A DNA stretch of 64,000 nucleotides from Camellia lanceoleosa (taxonomy: Eukaryota; Streptophyta; Magnoliopsida; Ericales; Theaceae). Below the pieces are notes generated by a model that saw only the letters and a list, made by a program, of their open reading frames with translations, was not told where the DNA came from and did no database searches. Of the stretch, positions 54,675 to 64,000 are shown in pieces. The stretch spans positions 90,234,084-90,298,083 of the forward strand of contig CM045770.1 of the NCBI GenBank assembly GCA_025200525.1. The letters are read 5' to 3'. Made by a program: the position numbers and the translations under genes. Positions within the stretch are counted from its first letter, which is position 1. Every line of letters begins with the position of its first letter.

Positions 54675-57600
54675 GACCACATCGCGAGGGACAGTAGGGT
54701 TCGTTGAGTATCGCCGAGTACCGAGTAGAAAAGTTTACATGGGAACGAGTCCGGTGTGGAGGTGCTTGGCATTGGCACATTCAAGGAAATCTGACGAGGC
54801 GCACCTTATATCTTCATGATGTTCTTTATGCTCCGGATATTCTGAAACTTAGTTTCGATTATTAGCATGATGAGCCTTGGTTTTAGCTTTTGTTTTGAGA
54901 ATAATGGTGTTAGCATTTATTTGGGAACTATTTTTTATGGTTTTGGTTATCTTTCGATGGTTTTTAGTTTTGGATGTGGATGATTCTAGTCTTAATAAAA
55001 ATGCCAATGGCTCTGTTTCTAATATTGCATCTTTTGTGATAATGATTCTATGAGATGGCATGCTAGATTGGGCCACATAGGGCAAGATAGGATGACTAGA
55101 TTGGCTAGAGAAGGTCTTTTAGGCCCACTCGCTAGAGTCACTTTGCCTACTTGTGAGCAATCTTCTTTGGAAAGGCAACAAGGAAACCATTTGGGAAAGC
55201 CATAAGGGCATCTATCCCATTGCAACTTATTCATTACGATATATGTGGACCAATGAATGTGAGGGCAAGGCATGGAGCCCTTATTTCATCACATTTATAG
55301 ATGATTGCAGCGTTTTGGTCATGTCTATTTGATTTCTCACAAGTCAGAAGCATTGGATTGCTTTAGACGATATGTTAATGAGGTTGAGAATCAATTAGAC
55401 AAGAGCATTAAGGCTCTAAGGACTGACCGATGACGTGAGTATCTATCTGAGCAATTTAAAGTGCTCTGTGAGAAAAAAGGAGTTATCAGGCAATTGACAA
55501 TTCCTAGGACTCCGCAACAAAATGGTGTAGCGGAGAGAAGGAATCGCACATTGCTTGACATGGTTAGATCAATGATGGCGCAAGCTAATCTTCCAATTTC
55601 TTATTGGGGAGATGCTTTGTTGACTGCTACCTATGTCCTTAACCGTGTGCCCTCCAAATCAGTTCCTTCCACCCCATATGAGATGTGGACTGGCAAAAAG
55701 CCTGATTTGGGCAATTTACGGCCTTGGGGTTCGGCAGCTTACATACACAACGTTTCTCATAAGTTTGGGAAGTTGGGCCCTAGAGGAAAGACGTGTATCT
55801 TCATTCGCTATAGTGAGCATTCTAAGGGCTATGTGTTTATTGGGAAGCATCCGGATGGAAGTGTGACTGAAATTGAGTCACGAGATGTGAATTTTCTAGA
55901 GGAGGATTTCCCTAGCAGAGGTGAGGTAACTAGAGAAGTAGAACTCTATGAGATGGAGGATCTACTTGAAGGCGCACCTAGTAGCCTAGTAGAGAATGAG
56001 GAAATAATTCCTCAAGCTCCTAGGGACAGTGGGAGCGATCTACCTACCCATGGATTAGATCCAATGGATGAGGATTCTCAGGATTCTCAACTACGTAGAA
56101 GCAAACGTGGAGCTATACCCCGTCGTCGTTTTGAGATAGAAGGGGAAGCATTCATGATTGCTCCGAGTGATGAGATGGAGCCTAAGAATCTCAAAGAGGC
56201 TCTCTTATCCCCTGCTAGTAAAGAATGGAGTACTGCAATGGATGAAGAAATAGAGTCTATGAAGAAAAACCATGTCTGGGACTTGGTTGATTTGCTGCCA
56301 GGGCGCAAGACTATTGGGAAAATGGGTTCTCAAAGTCAAGCGCAAGGCGGATGGTTCCATAGAAAGGTATAAGGCTCGCCTAGTGGCGAAAGGTTACACC
56401 TAACGAGAGGGTGTTGACTATGAGGAAACTTTTTCACCAGTTGTAAGGTTTGCCTCTATTCGCTTAATCTTGGCCATAGTAGCTCAGTTGGACTTAGAGC
56501 TATATCAGATGGATGTTAAAACTGCATTTCTCAATGGAGAATTGGATGAAGAGATCTATATGGATCAACCAGAAGGCTTTGTGGCAGTAGGTCATGAGCG
56601 CAAAGTTTGCAAGCTTCAACGATCTATTTATGGCTTAAAGCAATCATTCAGACAGTGGAATCTGAGATTTCATCGAGCCATTATTTTTAATGGGTTTACG
56701 ATGAGTGATGAAGATCATTGTGTGTACGTTAAGCGGTCTAAGGACATTTTTCTAATATTGTCATTATATGTAGATGACATATTATTGGCTGGAAATGACA
56801 AGGAGATGATTGTCGCCACTAAAATGTGGTTGTCCTCTACATTTGAGATGAAGGACATGGGTGAGGCGAGCTATGTGCTCGGTGTTAAGATCCTTAGGGA
56901 TCGCTCTAGGAGACTTCTTGGTTTGTCTCAAGAGACTTACATTAAGACTATTCTAGAGCGGTTCCAGATGTAGAGCTGCAAACCCATTGACACTCCTGTT
57001 GCAAAAGGCGAGAGCCTAAGCCTTGATATGGGTCCTAAGACTCAAGAAGAAAATGAAAAGATGGCCAGGGTTCCCTATGCAAATGCTGTTGGAAGCTTGA
57101 TGTATGCTATGATGTGTACACATCTTGACATTTGTTATGCAGTCGGATTGGTGAGTCGTTACCAATCCAACCCAGGACCAGCTCATTGGAAAGCAGTTAA
57201 GAGGATATTACGATATCTTAGAGGGACTGCAGATTACACACTTTGCTACCAGAGTTCAAATCTACATCTAGTTGGCTATTGTGATACTGACTGGGGAGGA
57301 GACCTAGATGAGCATAAGTCTACTTCAGGATATGCTTTCATGCTTAGCGATGGTGCTATTTCTTGGAAGCGAAGAAGGAATCTGACGCCTTATCGACTAT
57401 GGAGGCCGAGTTTGTAGCTTGTTCATCCGCCGCTCAGAAGCCGTGTGGTTGAGGAGATTTCTTGACATTTGGATGTTGTCACACACACTTGAGACACTGT
57501 GACTATCCATTGTGACAACATGGTGCACTTGCTACGCTTAAGGATCCTAAGTACCATGAGTAACCAAACACATTGATGTGAGGTTCAACTTTATCAGAGA

Positions 57601-57733
57601 CATTTTGGCGCAGAAAGAAGTGATCATGGAGCACATCCCTACGAGTCGCATGGTTGCGGACCCTTTGACTAAGCCCATTGCTAGAGATGTCTATCTTACT
57701 CATGTTAGGGCTTTAGGACTACGTAGGTGGTGA
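54675..57733 (+). pseudogene. pol: Copia pol: protease remnant, integrase, reverse transcriptase, RNase H, decayed
   Basis: The integrase begins with an HARLGHIGQDRM segment near 55060 and a zinc-binding CEQ remnant. It has catalytic-site segments near 55240 (HYDICGPM) and 55425 (stop at the usual GGEY position), and the third acidic residue in PQQNGVAERRNRTLLDM at 55520. Its C-terminal part is intact to about 56300. RT starts after a frameshift near 56310, has a stop at 56401 (Gln codon position in GYTQREG) and a YVDD box at 56768. A stop lies at 56972 (after LERFQM). RNase H is readable to 57390, then shifts frame. The polyprotein ends ADPLTKPI..LRRW and stops at 57731. Domain order identifies Ty1/copia. 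It is inactive as written. Confidence 0.9.
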
Positions 57734-58880
57734 TTTTTTTTTGTGTATTCAGTTGAACTCTTATTTTTTTGGGGATATTTATGCCATTAGTATTTATATT
57801 TGTTTCTTTTACACATTTATGTTTACTACCTTTTGCAATGGTTTGTGAATTAGCATACACAAAATAATTAAATTGATGTTGGCAGGCAAGATTGGCTCAC
57901 TCACACGAGCAATCGCCCTTAGCGCTAGGTAGCGAGTAAGGATGAGACTAGTAGCTTATTATATTTGGAGCAAATAGAGAAGCTAAAATTATCCACTAGC
58001 TATGTCGCCTTGGTTGGAGCCAAGATGAGGTCTTGATTGGAGACCGACCATGGAAATGAAAGTACCCACTTTTCCATGATGTGCCTGTTATGGATAGCCA
58101 GATGCGAGATCTCATTTGATGCCTGAAAGGCGAGCAAATAGAAAATTCGAGTTAGACGCTAGGAAGCGACTTGTGCGCTTAAGAGCGACTAGACTAAGAT
58201 CTGTATGGTGTGTGAGTTTAACATCACTCTTTGGAAGAGTAACTCCACTATAACATGCATTCATACTGCATGTGCTTATCGACCTGTTAGCGAGGTGAAA
58301 GAATGGATCCCTGCTTCTTCACCGTGTGAGTCCTAAAAGTCATTTTTTGAATGACTTCACTTTGTGCCTTTTGTGACCTTTGACTATGTCATAAGATGAG
58401 GAGTTGATGTTCGGCTACTTTGGTATGTTGCCTGCGGTTATGTATGATTCGGCTTTAAGGGACATTACTGGGAAAGCGGTCAATTTCAAATTGAATGACA
58501 TGAGGGTGAAGGGAAGATCATCTAGTTCTACATCTCTGCTCTATATTCACTGTCGACAACTCACATCGCTCTTCAAAGGATGCTGATTGGGTGTGAATAT
58601 AATGCGGGACCTAGGAGAGTCAAACATGCTCTTTGAGGGATTAGAGATGTTTTTTAGACTGATGTAGCTAGATTGGTCTGGGTACATGAGACACTATTTC
58701 TGTTTTTTTTTTTTGGTTGATGTCTTTATACTGACTCATATTGAGTTTCTAGTATAGAGCTCCCACATGCAGGTGTTCTCAGCGGTCGCACGGTGCATTG
58801 GCTAGTATGAGATTGTTCTTTTTGGGGAGATTGAGATAGAGATGTGGCAGTGTCATGCCAACTCATGTGCGCGTGGGAGA
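57734..58880 (+). other. Untranslated region between copia pol and the 3' LTR
   Basis: About 1.15 kb without a supported ORF. It has TTTGTGACC and AGGCGAGCAA-like motifs, a T-run near 58700 and a purine-rich tract directly before the LTR. Confidence 0.6.
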
Positions 58881-59373
58881 TGTTAGAAATGGGCGCCCAT
58901 GTGGCATGACCATTTAACATTTTGAACCTGATCTAAATGGGTTTTGAATTTGAATTCAAACCTATTTGGATAACTACTCTGGATATATATCTATGATATC
59001 CTAATATGGATAGATGATATAGATATATGATATTATCTCTAGTAACTTATATGGATAAAGGGGATAATTAGATTATATATCTTATATATGGGATATGGGT
59101 GATTTAGAAATATACAACGTATCATCTCTGTTTTTCCCATATACAGTTTCTCCCATATACTGACTCTCTCCCATAAACAACAATCAATAAGCTATTTGCA
59201 TCGGTGATTTGTGTGGGTGATATTCACCATTGTAATATCACCCCATCGTAAAGGTTGATTGACAGATATGTGAAGCTACGAATTATACCACATAGATCCA
59301 TCGAGTTCGTAATATTTTTCAGAAAGGTATGACCTTAAATATTTTTATTCCGCTGCATCATACTTTGTTTACA
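58881..59373 (+). repeat. 3' LTR of the copia element
   Basis: It starts TGTTAGAAATGG and ends TTGTTTACA, followed by the duplication GTAAC. It is the partner of 51804-52292. Confidence 0.93.
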
Positions 59374-60796
59374 GTAACATCACATGATATTTATGAATCA
59401 TTTTTTAAACTTAATTAAACTAAGGGTAAAATTTATTTTACTTCCTTATAGTTTGAGAACAAAACACTTTCCTCTATATGATTTAAATATAGTCAGAAAC
59501 TCCTCATGTAATTCTAGATTAAAGTGTAACAGTTAACACCGCTAGCTATATATGTTAAATAACTGTAATATTTTTAAATCTTATAATTTTTTTTATTATT
59601 TTCTTTCTTTTTCATCTCTCCTCTCTGTTACACATAATTTATAATATCTAATATTAATTCAATTAAATTACAATTAATAATAAATTCTTAATTATTTATT
59701 GCAATTTTTAACTTTTTATTCTAATCTTAATTTAATTATATTTAGATCACAATTAGTCATAAATATTGAATTATTTATTTTAATTCATAACTTTTTAATC
59801 TAATTTCAATTTAATTATATTTTAGATTAATTCTTAATTATTATTTATTTTATATTTTTATTGAATTATATTTATATTTTAAATTAATCCTTAATTATAT
59901 TTTAGAGGTATTGATTAATAAATCTTATATTCTCAACTTATAGTCCTATAGTCTTGTTGTAATCCAAAAAGTGCAATCCCACGTTAAAATCTTTCAAATA
60001 AAGCATATTCATATTTTATAGATATTGTTGTAATCTAAAAATTCCTATCTCATATTAAAATCTCTCAAATGAAGTATATCTATATTTGGAAATGTAAAAT
60101 GTGTATGTAAATATGATATTTCAAATTGAAAAATTGTAGTTGTCATATTAGGTCTCATTGTCACATTTTAAGAATGATACATTTAACAAAAATTTAATAA
60201 GGATAATAGTGCATACATTAAAATGATGTGAACAATTTCATATTAAAAATTTTCAAATGAAGCATACGCACATTTGAAAATCAAACGTAGTGTCAACCAA
60301 TAATTTCGAGGAAATATAGTGAAAGGATTTCATAGTCTCATTATCACATTTGGTAAAAATTTAATAAGATAGATTCTATATGATGTGGATAATCTCACAT
60401 TAAAATCTCCAAAATGAATCATACCCATATTTGGAAATCAAACGTAATATCACCCAAGAAATATAATAAAAGGATCTCACGGTGTACGTTTTTTAATTTT
60501 ATGGGACTTAGTTGTCTACAAGAAAATTCATAAGACTTTTAAGTACATACTTAATTTATTATATTTTCATTAACATATTAATATAATTTTAGGTTTGAAA
60601 AAAATCAGGGTAAAATTATATTTTTATTATATTAATTTCAATTTATTTTTTTAGAAAATCAAACTCATTATAAGAAATGATGTATATGATACACTTTTCG
60701 TTAGTTTGGATGAAAAAATTAATCGTAACACATTAATTCAAAATCACGTAGGACTTTTTTTGGCTATATTTGAATCATAAAGAAATAAAATAGGAA
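59374..60796. other. AT-rich spacer with degenerate short repeats
   Basis: TCTCACATTAAAATCTCTCA followed by AAATGAAGCATA and CATATTTGGAAATC recurs near 59975, 60050, 60236 and 60395. The start (59425-59560) loosely resembles a MULE terminus. No credible ORF was seen. Confidence 0.5.
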
Positions 60797-61620
60797 AATT
60801 TACCCATAAATCTCATATGGAAGAATATTGATCCATTCAGTCTTAAGAGTTTGCTTATGAACTAATTAGTCTATTTTATTTTGGAAAGTTATATTAATTT
60901 GGGTACCATTTGAGTTTAAGTGAATTCCCTTTTGTGATTTATTTTTCTAATTTTCGGATTCGTTTTTGGGATAAAAATGAAAACGTGAGGTATAGAGATT
61001 CTTTTTGAGGGGATTAGTGGCTGAAATGATTGTCCAGCGTAGAAGTTTACATTTCTATTAGTGTAGTTTTTTGGTGTTATATTGGAGTGTTACGTTGGAG
61101 TGTTGCGTTTAAAAAAAATATACTAAGGAGTTTTTGTGCGTTACATTGATTGGAATGTTACGTTTGGAAAAAAATACACAAAGAAATTTTTTTAGAATGT
61201 TACATTTGAGAAAAGTACGCTGAAAAGTTTTTAAGTGTGATATATTAATTGGAGTGTTATGTTTGAAAAAAAATACACTAAAGAATTTTTGTGTTACATT
61301 AATTGAAGTGTTACGTTTAATAAAAGTACACTAAGAATTTTTTTTTAGAATGCTATGTTATTACATTTAAGAAAAGTATACTAAGGAGTTTTTTAGTGTG
61401 TTACATTGGAATGTTATATTTTTTTAAGTATTACGTTTGGAAAAAGTACACTAAAAAGTTTTTGTGTATTACATTACATTTGAGAAAAAGTATACTAAAG
61501 AGTTTTTTAGTGTGTTACATTGGAGTATTACGTTTTTAGAGTGTTACGTTTGGAAAAAGTACATTAGAGTCTTTTTTTTTTAAATTTTTTTGAAGTGTTA
61601 CGTTTAATAATTTCAACATT
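60797..61620. repeat. Minisatellite element related to the Helitron cargo, opposite orientation
   Basis: The left end AATTTACCCATAAATCTCAT matches the inverted-ended segment at 41311-42371. From 61060 about eight units carry GTTACGTTTGGAAAAAGTAC and ACTAAGGAGTTTTT, the reverse complement of the 41450-42010 units. The opposite inverted end was not found, so this copy appears truncated. Confidence 0.7.
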
Positions 61621-61766
61621 ATGAGAAACCCACATTTGTAAATTAACATATAATACACACGCATTTATACTTTAATCCTTTATATAATTCACATTAGAAT
61701 AGAACTTTGAATTGATAAGATAAAAAAAAATTAAACAATTTATAAGTTCACTATTTAAAATTTATT

Positions 61767-62197
61767 CACTGTGTTTGGTTTGAGTTTTCTGGATTAAGTT
61801 TTTTGAAAATTGACTTTTTTGATTTTTGTGTTTTTTTGTTTTTAGTGAATATTTTTTAAATTTTAAACATTTTTTTTTACTTTTTTAGATGCACCTTACT
61901 TAGATATATCTAAAAAGTAAAAAATTTGTAAAAAAATATTTTAAAAAATTAATAAATATATAAAATATAAAAAATATACTGAATTCTTGTATTTTTTTTG
62001 TATTTTTGGTATTTAGTGAATTTTTAAAAGATTTTTTTTACAATTTTTTTACTTTTTAGGTGTATTTATGTTAGGTGTGTCTAAAAAGTAAAAAAATTGT
62101 TTAAAATATTAAAAAAATTCAGTAAAAACAAAAAAATACGAAAAATAAGAAAGTAAAATTTTCTAAAAAAGTATTTTGGAAAACTAGAAACCAAGTG
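61767..62197. mobile_element. Fold-back MITE with CACTG / CAAGTG ends
   Basis: The left end CACTGTGTTTGGTTTGAG pairs with the right end ACTAGAAACCAAGTG. AT-rich palindromic stretches inside (ATCTAAAAAGTAAAAAATT and relatives) pair as well. It is 431 bp and non-coding. The target duplication is not clear, so the superfamily (CACTA-like or Mutator-like) is open. Confidence 0.6.
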
Positions 62198-62415
62198 ATA
62201 GAAAAGTACTCCAGCTCAAAATGATAAGGTGATAAAATAAATTTGATAACAACTCAAATGATACATTAAAAGTGATAGAAAAGTATGATCAGATGGTAAC
62301 ACAACTCGTTTGGTATTGGATCATGGGTTAGGAAATTTTGTGTTAAGACTGAAAACAGTGATCCTTTGAATAAATAATTCTGGGATTGATCTTTTAACAC
62401 CCCATCCATCATTTT

Positions 62416-62660
62416 GGGGTGTTTGGGAAGAAAAAGTTTTGATTTTTTCAGTTAAAATAGTACTAAAAATTAAAATAAGATAAAATAGTTAATAAGGTAA
62501 AATTTTATATCAAATTTATAGTTATTTTATTTTTTTTCTTACAAATATCAAATCAAATTATAAAAAAAATCTCACTACCTTTTCAAATATAACTATTTTA
62601 ATTTATTAAAATAATTAAAAATTAAAATAAACTACTAATAAGTAATTTCCCAAACACCCA
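62416..62660. mobile_element. Small MITE with GGGTGTTTGGGAA inverted ends
   Basis: TGGGGTGTTTGGGAAG at the left pairs with ATTTCCCAAACACCCA at the right, about 245 bp apart, with an AT-rich interior. No clear target duplication was found. Confidence 0.6.
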
Positions 62661-62826
62661 ATTTATAGTATTTATCAACCCCCATATAACACGGATGGCG
62701 GCGCCACTCATGGGTGTGTGGTGTCCGCATAATCCGCATTTTAGGAACACCTTATATGCATTTGTGTAATTCGACATTGCAACGGGACAGAAAGTGTTGG
62801 GTTTGTAATGTTGTTTTTAAGGTAAT

Positions 62827-63345
62827 TAGGGGTGTAATTTTGATCCGTGGCCCGTGGGTGGTCCGAAATCCGCCTACGGTCCGAGGTGGGCCGAACCCGT
62901 TTAGGCTTGGGCTCAAGCCCAGCCCGAGGCCTTGGGCCAGGGCCTGGGCCATTGTTTTGAAGTCCGGCCCATGCGCCTAGCTCGCTTGGCCCAGCCCGTG
63001 ACCTGATCCATCGGCCCGCTCAAGACCTGTCCAAAAGCCCGACCAGAGGTCCGGTCGGCTCGGCCCACCAGAGGCCCAATGTTATTTTTAATGGAAAGTA
63101 ATAAAATTTTGGTGGAAAAAATAAAAAAAAATTGTTTAGGTCCCCCTAAGCCCGAACTCAGGCCCAGGGGCCCAGCCCGAGGTCCGACCCACTGGTCCGC
63201 CCAAAACTTGAATAGCCCTGAGCCTAGGCTTGGGCTTGGGCCTAGTTTTCTGGCCCGTGGGTCGGCCCGACCCAACCTGATTTTTGGCAGGAGTTCGCAA
63301 AGCTCGACGTAGGCCGGGCCTGGCCGAGCCAAAATTATACCCCTA
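62827..63345. mobile_element. hAT-type MITE, GC-rich, with perfect 8-bp target duplication
   Basis: The ends TAGGGGTGTAATTTTG and CAAAATTATACCCCTA are inverted repeats. AAGGTAAT flanks both sides (62819-62826 and 63346-63353). The 8-bp duplication and TAGGGGTG ends are typical of hAT-derived MITEs. The interior is full of GGCCCG and CCCGAG motifs. ORFs on both strands through this interior are compositional artefacts. Confidence 0.88.
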
Positions 63346-63353
63346 AAGGTAAT

Positions 63354-64000
63354 GTTCAGTCCATCATATTTAAACACACTTGTGTAATTAAGAACTACAA
63401 TAAATTATACAGTGTTGGATTTGTAATCTCCTATGTATTGAAATGTATACGGATCAGATTGATTTAATTTTAAAATAAATTAGAAATTGAATAAGTTTTT
63501 GTAGTTTTATAAAAAAGAAAATGTTTGGGAGCTTTAAAAAATGAAAAATGTTTGGAGAAACGACGTCGTTTTGATAAATTCGAGCCATTTGAGCCACAAA
63601 AATTAGGACCCTCTACCATTGTTGTTAAAAAATAAATTCTAATAGCTTGAATGTGAGTGTGGGTGTAGGTCTCATCTGATGTGATATTTTGACTTTATGT
63701 ATATATATATATTTTGATTTTTTCACATCACTAGAGCTTAATTAGAACTCTAGTTTTAGAATGATGAATCGCTACTGTTTGTAAAATTAGAATCGTGATT
63801 GAATTGTTAAACTTGTGCAAGCGGCCTAGAACCGAACCATAAGAATCGGTTTCGATTCAATTTTACGGCTCTAGAAATTTTATATAACAATAAATATACC
63901 AATAAATATGATATATATTTTATGTTAATAAATAAATTAATAATAATTAATTTAGTTAAGTTAGTTAAAATTTATCAATTTTACAATGATGACTAGCATT
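63354..64000. other. AT-rich spacer at the window end
   Basis: No supported gene. AGCTTAATTAGAACTCTAG near 63735 resembles the inverted-repeat motif at 51425-51555 and may mark another old small element. Confidence 0.35.

Larger units (their letters stand above)
51804..59373 (+). mobile_element. Ty1/copia retrotransposon, structurally complete, coding decayed
   Basis: Two direct LTRs of 489 and 493 bp with TG..CA ends, a perfect 5-bp duplication GTAAC (51799-51803 and 59374-59378), a primer binding site complementary to initiator tRNA-Met, gag, pol in the copia order (integrase before reverse transcriptase), and a purine-rich tract (GTGGGAGA, 58873-58880) before the 3' LTR. Total length is 7570 bp. 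Stops and frameshifts occur throughout the coding region, so it could move only with proteins supplied in trans. Confidence 0.93.

Noticed and set aside
59425..59560. Possible MULE terminal repeat (AAGGGTAAAATTTATTTTAC)
   Set aside because: It resembles the MULE end at 31671 only loosely and no inverted partner was found nearby.
62714..63377. ORFs of 77-154 codons through the GC-rich MITE
   Set aside because: They lie within a non-coding hAT MITE of GGCCCG words.

Overview
The window is repeat-dense, AT-rich nuclear DNA of a flowering plant. No intact ordinary host gene, tRNA or rRNA is visible. The plant assignment rests on plant-specific families: plant mobile domain (PMD) genes, a Transposase_28-type gypsy accessory ORF, Tat-lineage gypsy pol, a copia element primed by initiator tRNA-Met, a MURA-type Mutator transposase, a non-autonomous Helitron and several MITEs. 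The species cannot be named from the sequence.

Layout. 1-17330 holds remnants of a long-LTR gypsy family (here P; LTR starts TGTAGACACC). Two polypurine tract/3' LTR junctions face outward, at 1885 (minus) and 13995 (plus). Between them lie an intron-containing decayed PMD gene (4266-6758), a second PMD-like relic (12050-13345), a 79-bp tandem array and an inserted second LTR type (G, 7277-11990). 17331-20870 is a copia-like gag-only relic. 20870-28490 is G-like LTR sequence split by a MITE and by a 5.4-kb solo P LTR with CATGG target duplications. 28491-31670 is AT-rich repetitive spacer.

31671-37291 is a Mutator-like element (MULE) with about 118-bp terminal inverted repeats. Its MURA transposase (minus strand) is broken. 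A convergent two-exon gene for a 130-residue GRF zinc-finger/membrane protein (plus strand) reads intact. 37292-43537 is spacer with two fold-back MITEs, one with a perfect 9-bp target duplication, and a 1.4-kb Helitron.

43538-50986 is a gypsy composite whose roughly 1-kb LTR-like ends are inverted relative to each other, yet it is bounded by perfect 5-bp repeats (TTATA). Inside are a decayed Transposase_28/coiled-coil ORF (plus) and an RT-integrase remnant fused by deletion (minus). 51804-59373 is a structurally complete but mutated Ty1/copia element (TSD GTAAC, both LTRs, primer binding site, gag and pol). The remainder is AT-rich sequence with a minisatellite element related to the Helitron cargo, two TIR/fold-back MITEs and a GC-rich hAT-type MITE with a perfect 8-bp TSD.

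Most coding sequence is transposon-derived and mutated. The best candidates for something under-described are the intact GRF gene paired with the dead transposase, and the inverted-LTR composite with its target duplication. Frame breaks and exon limits were read by eye and are approximate.
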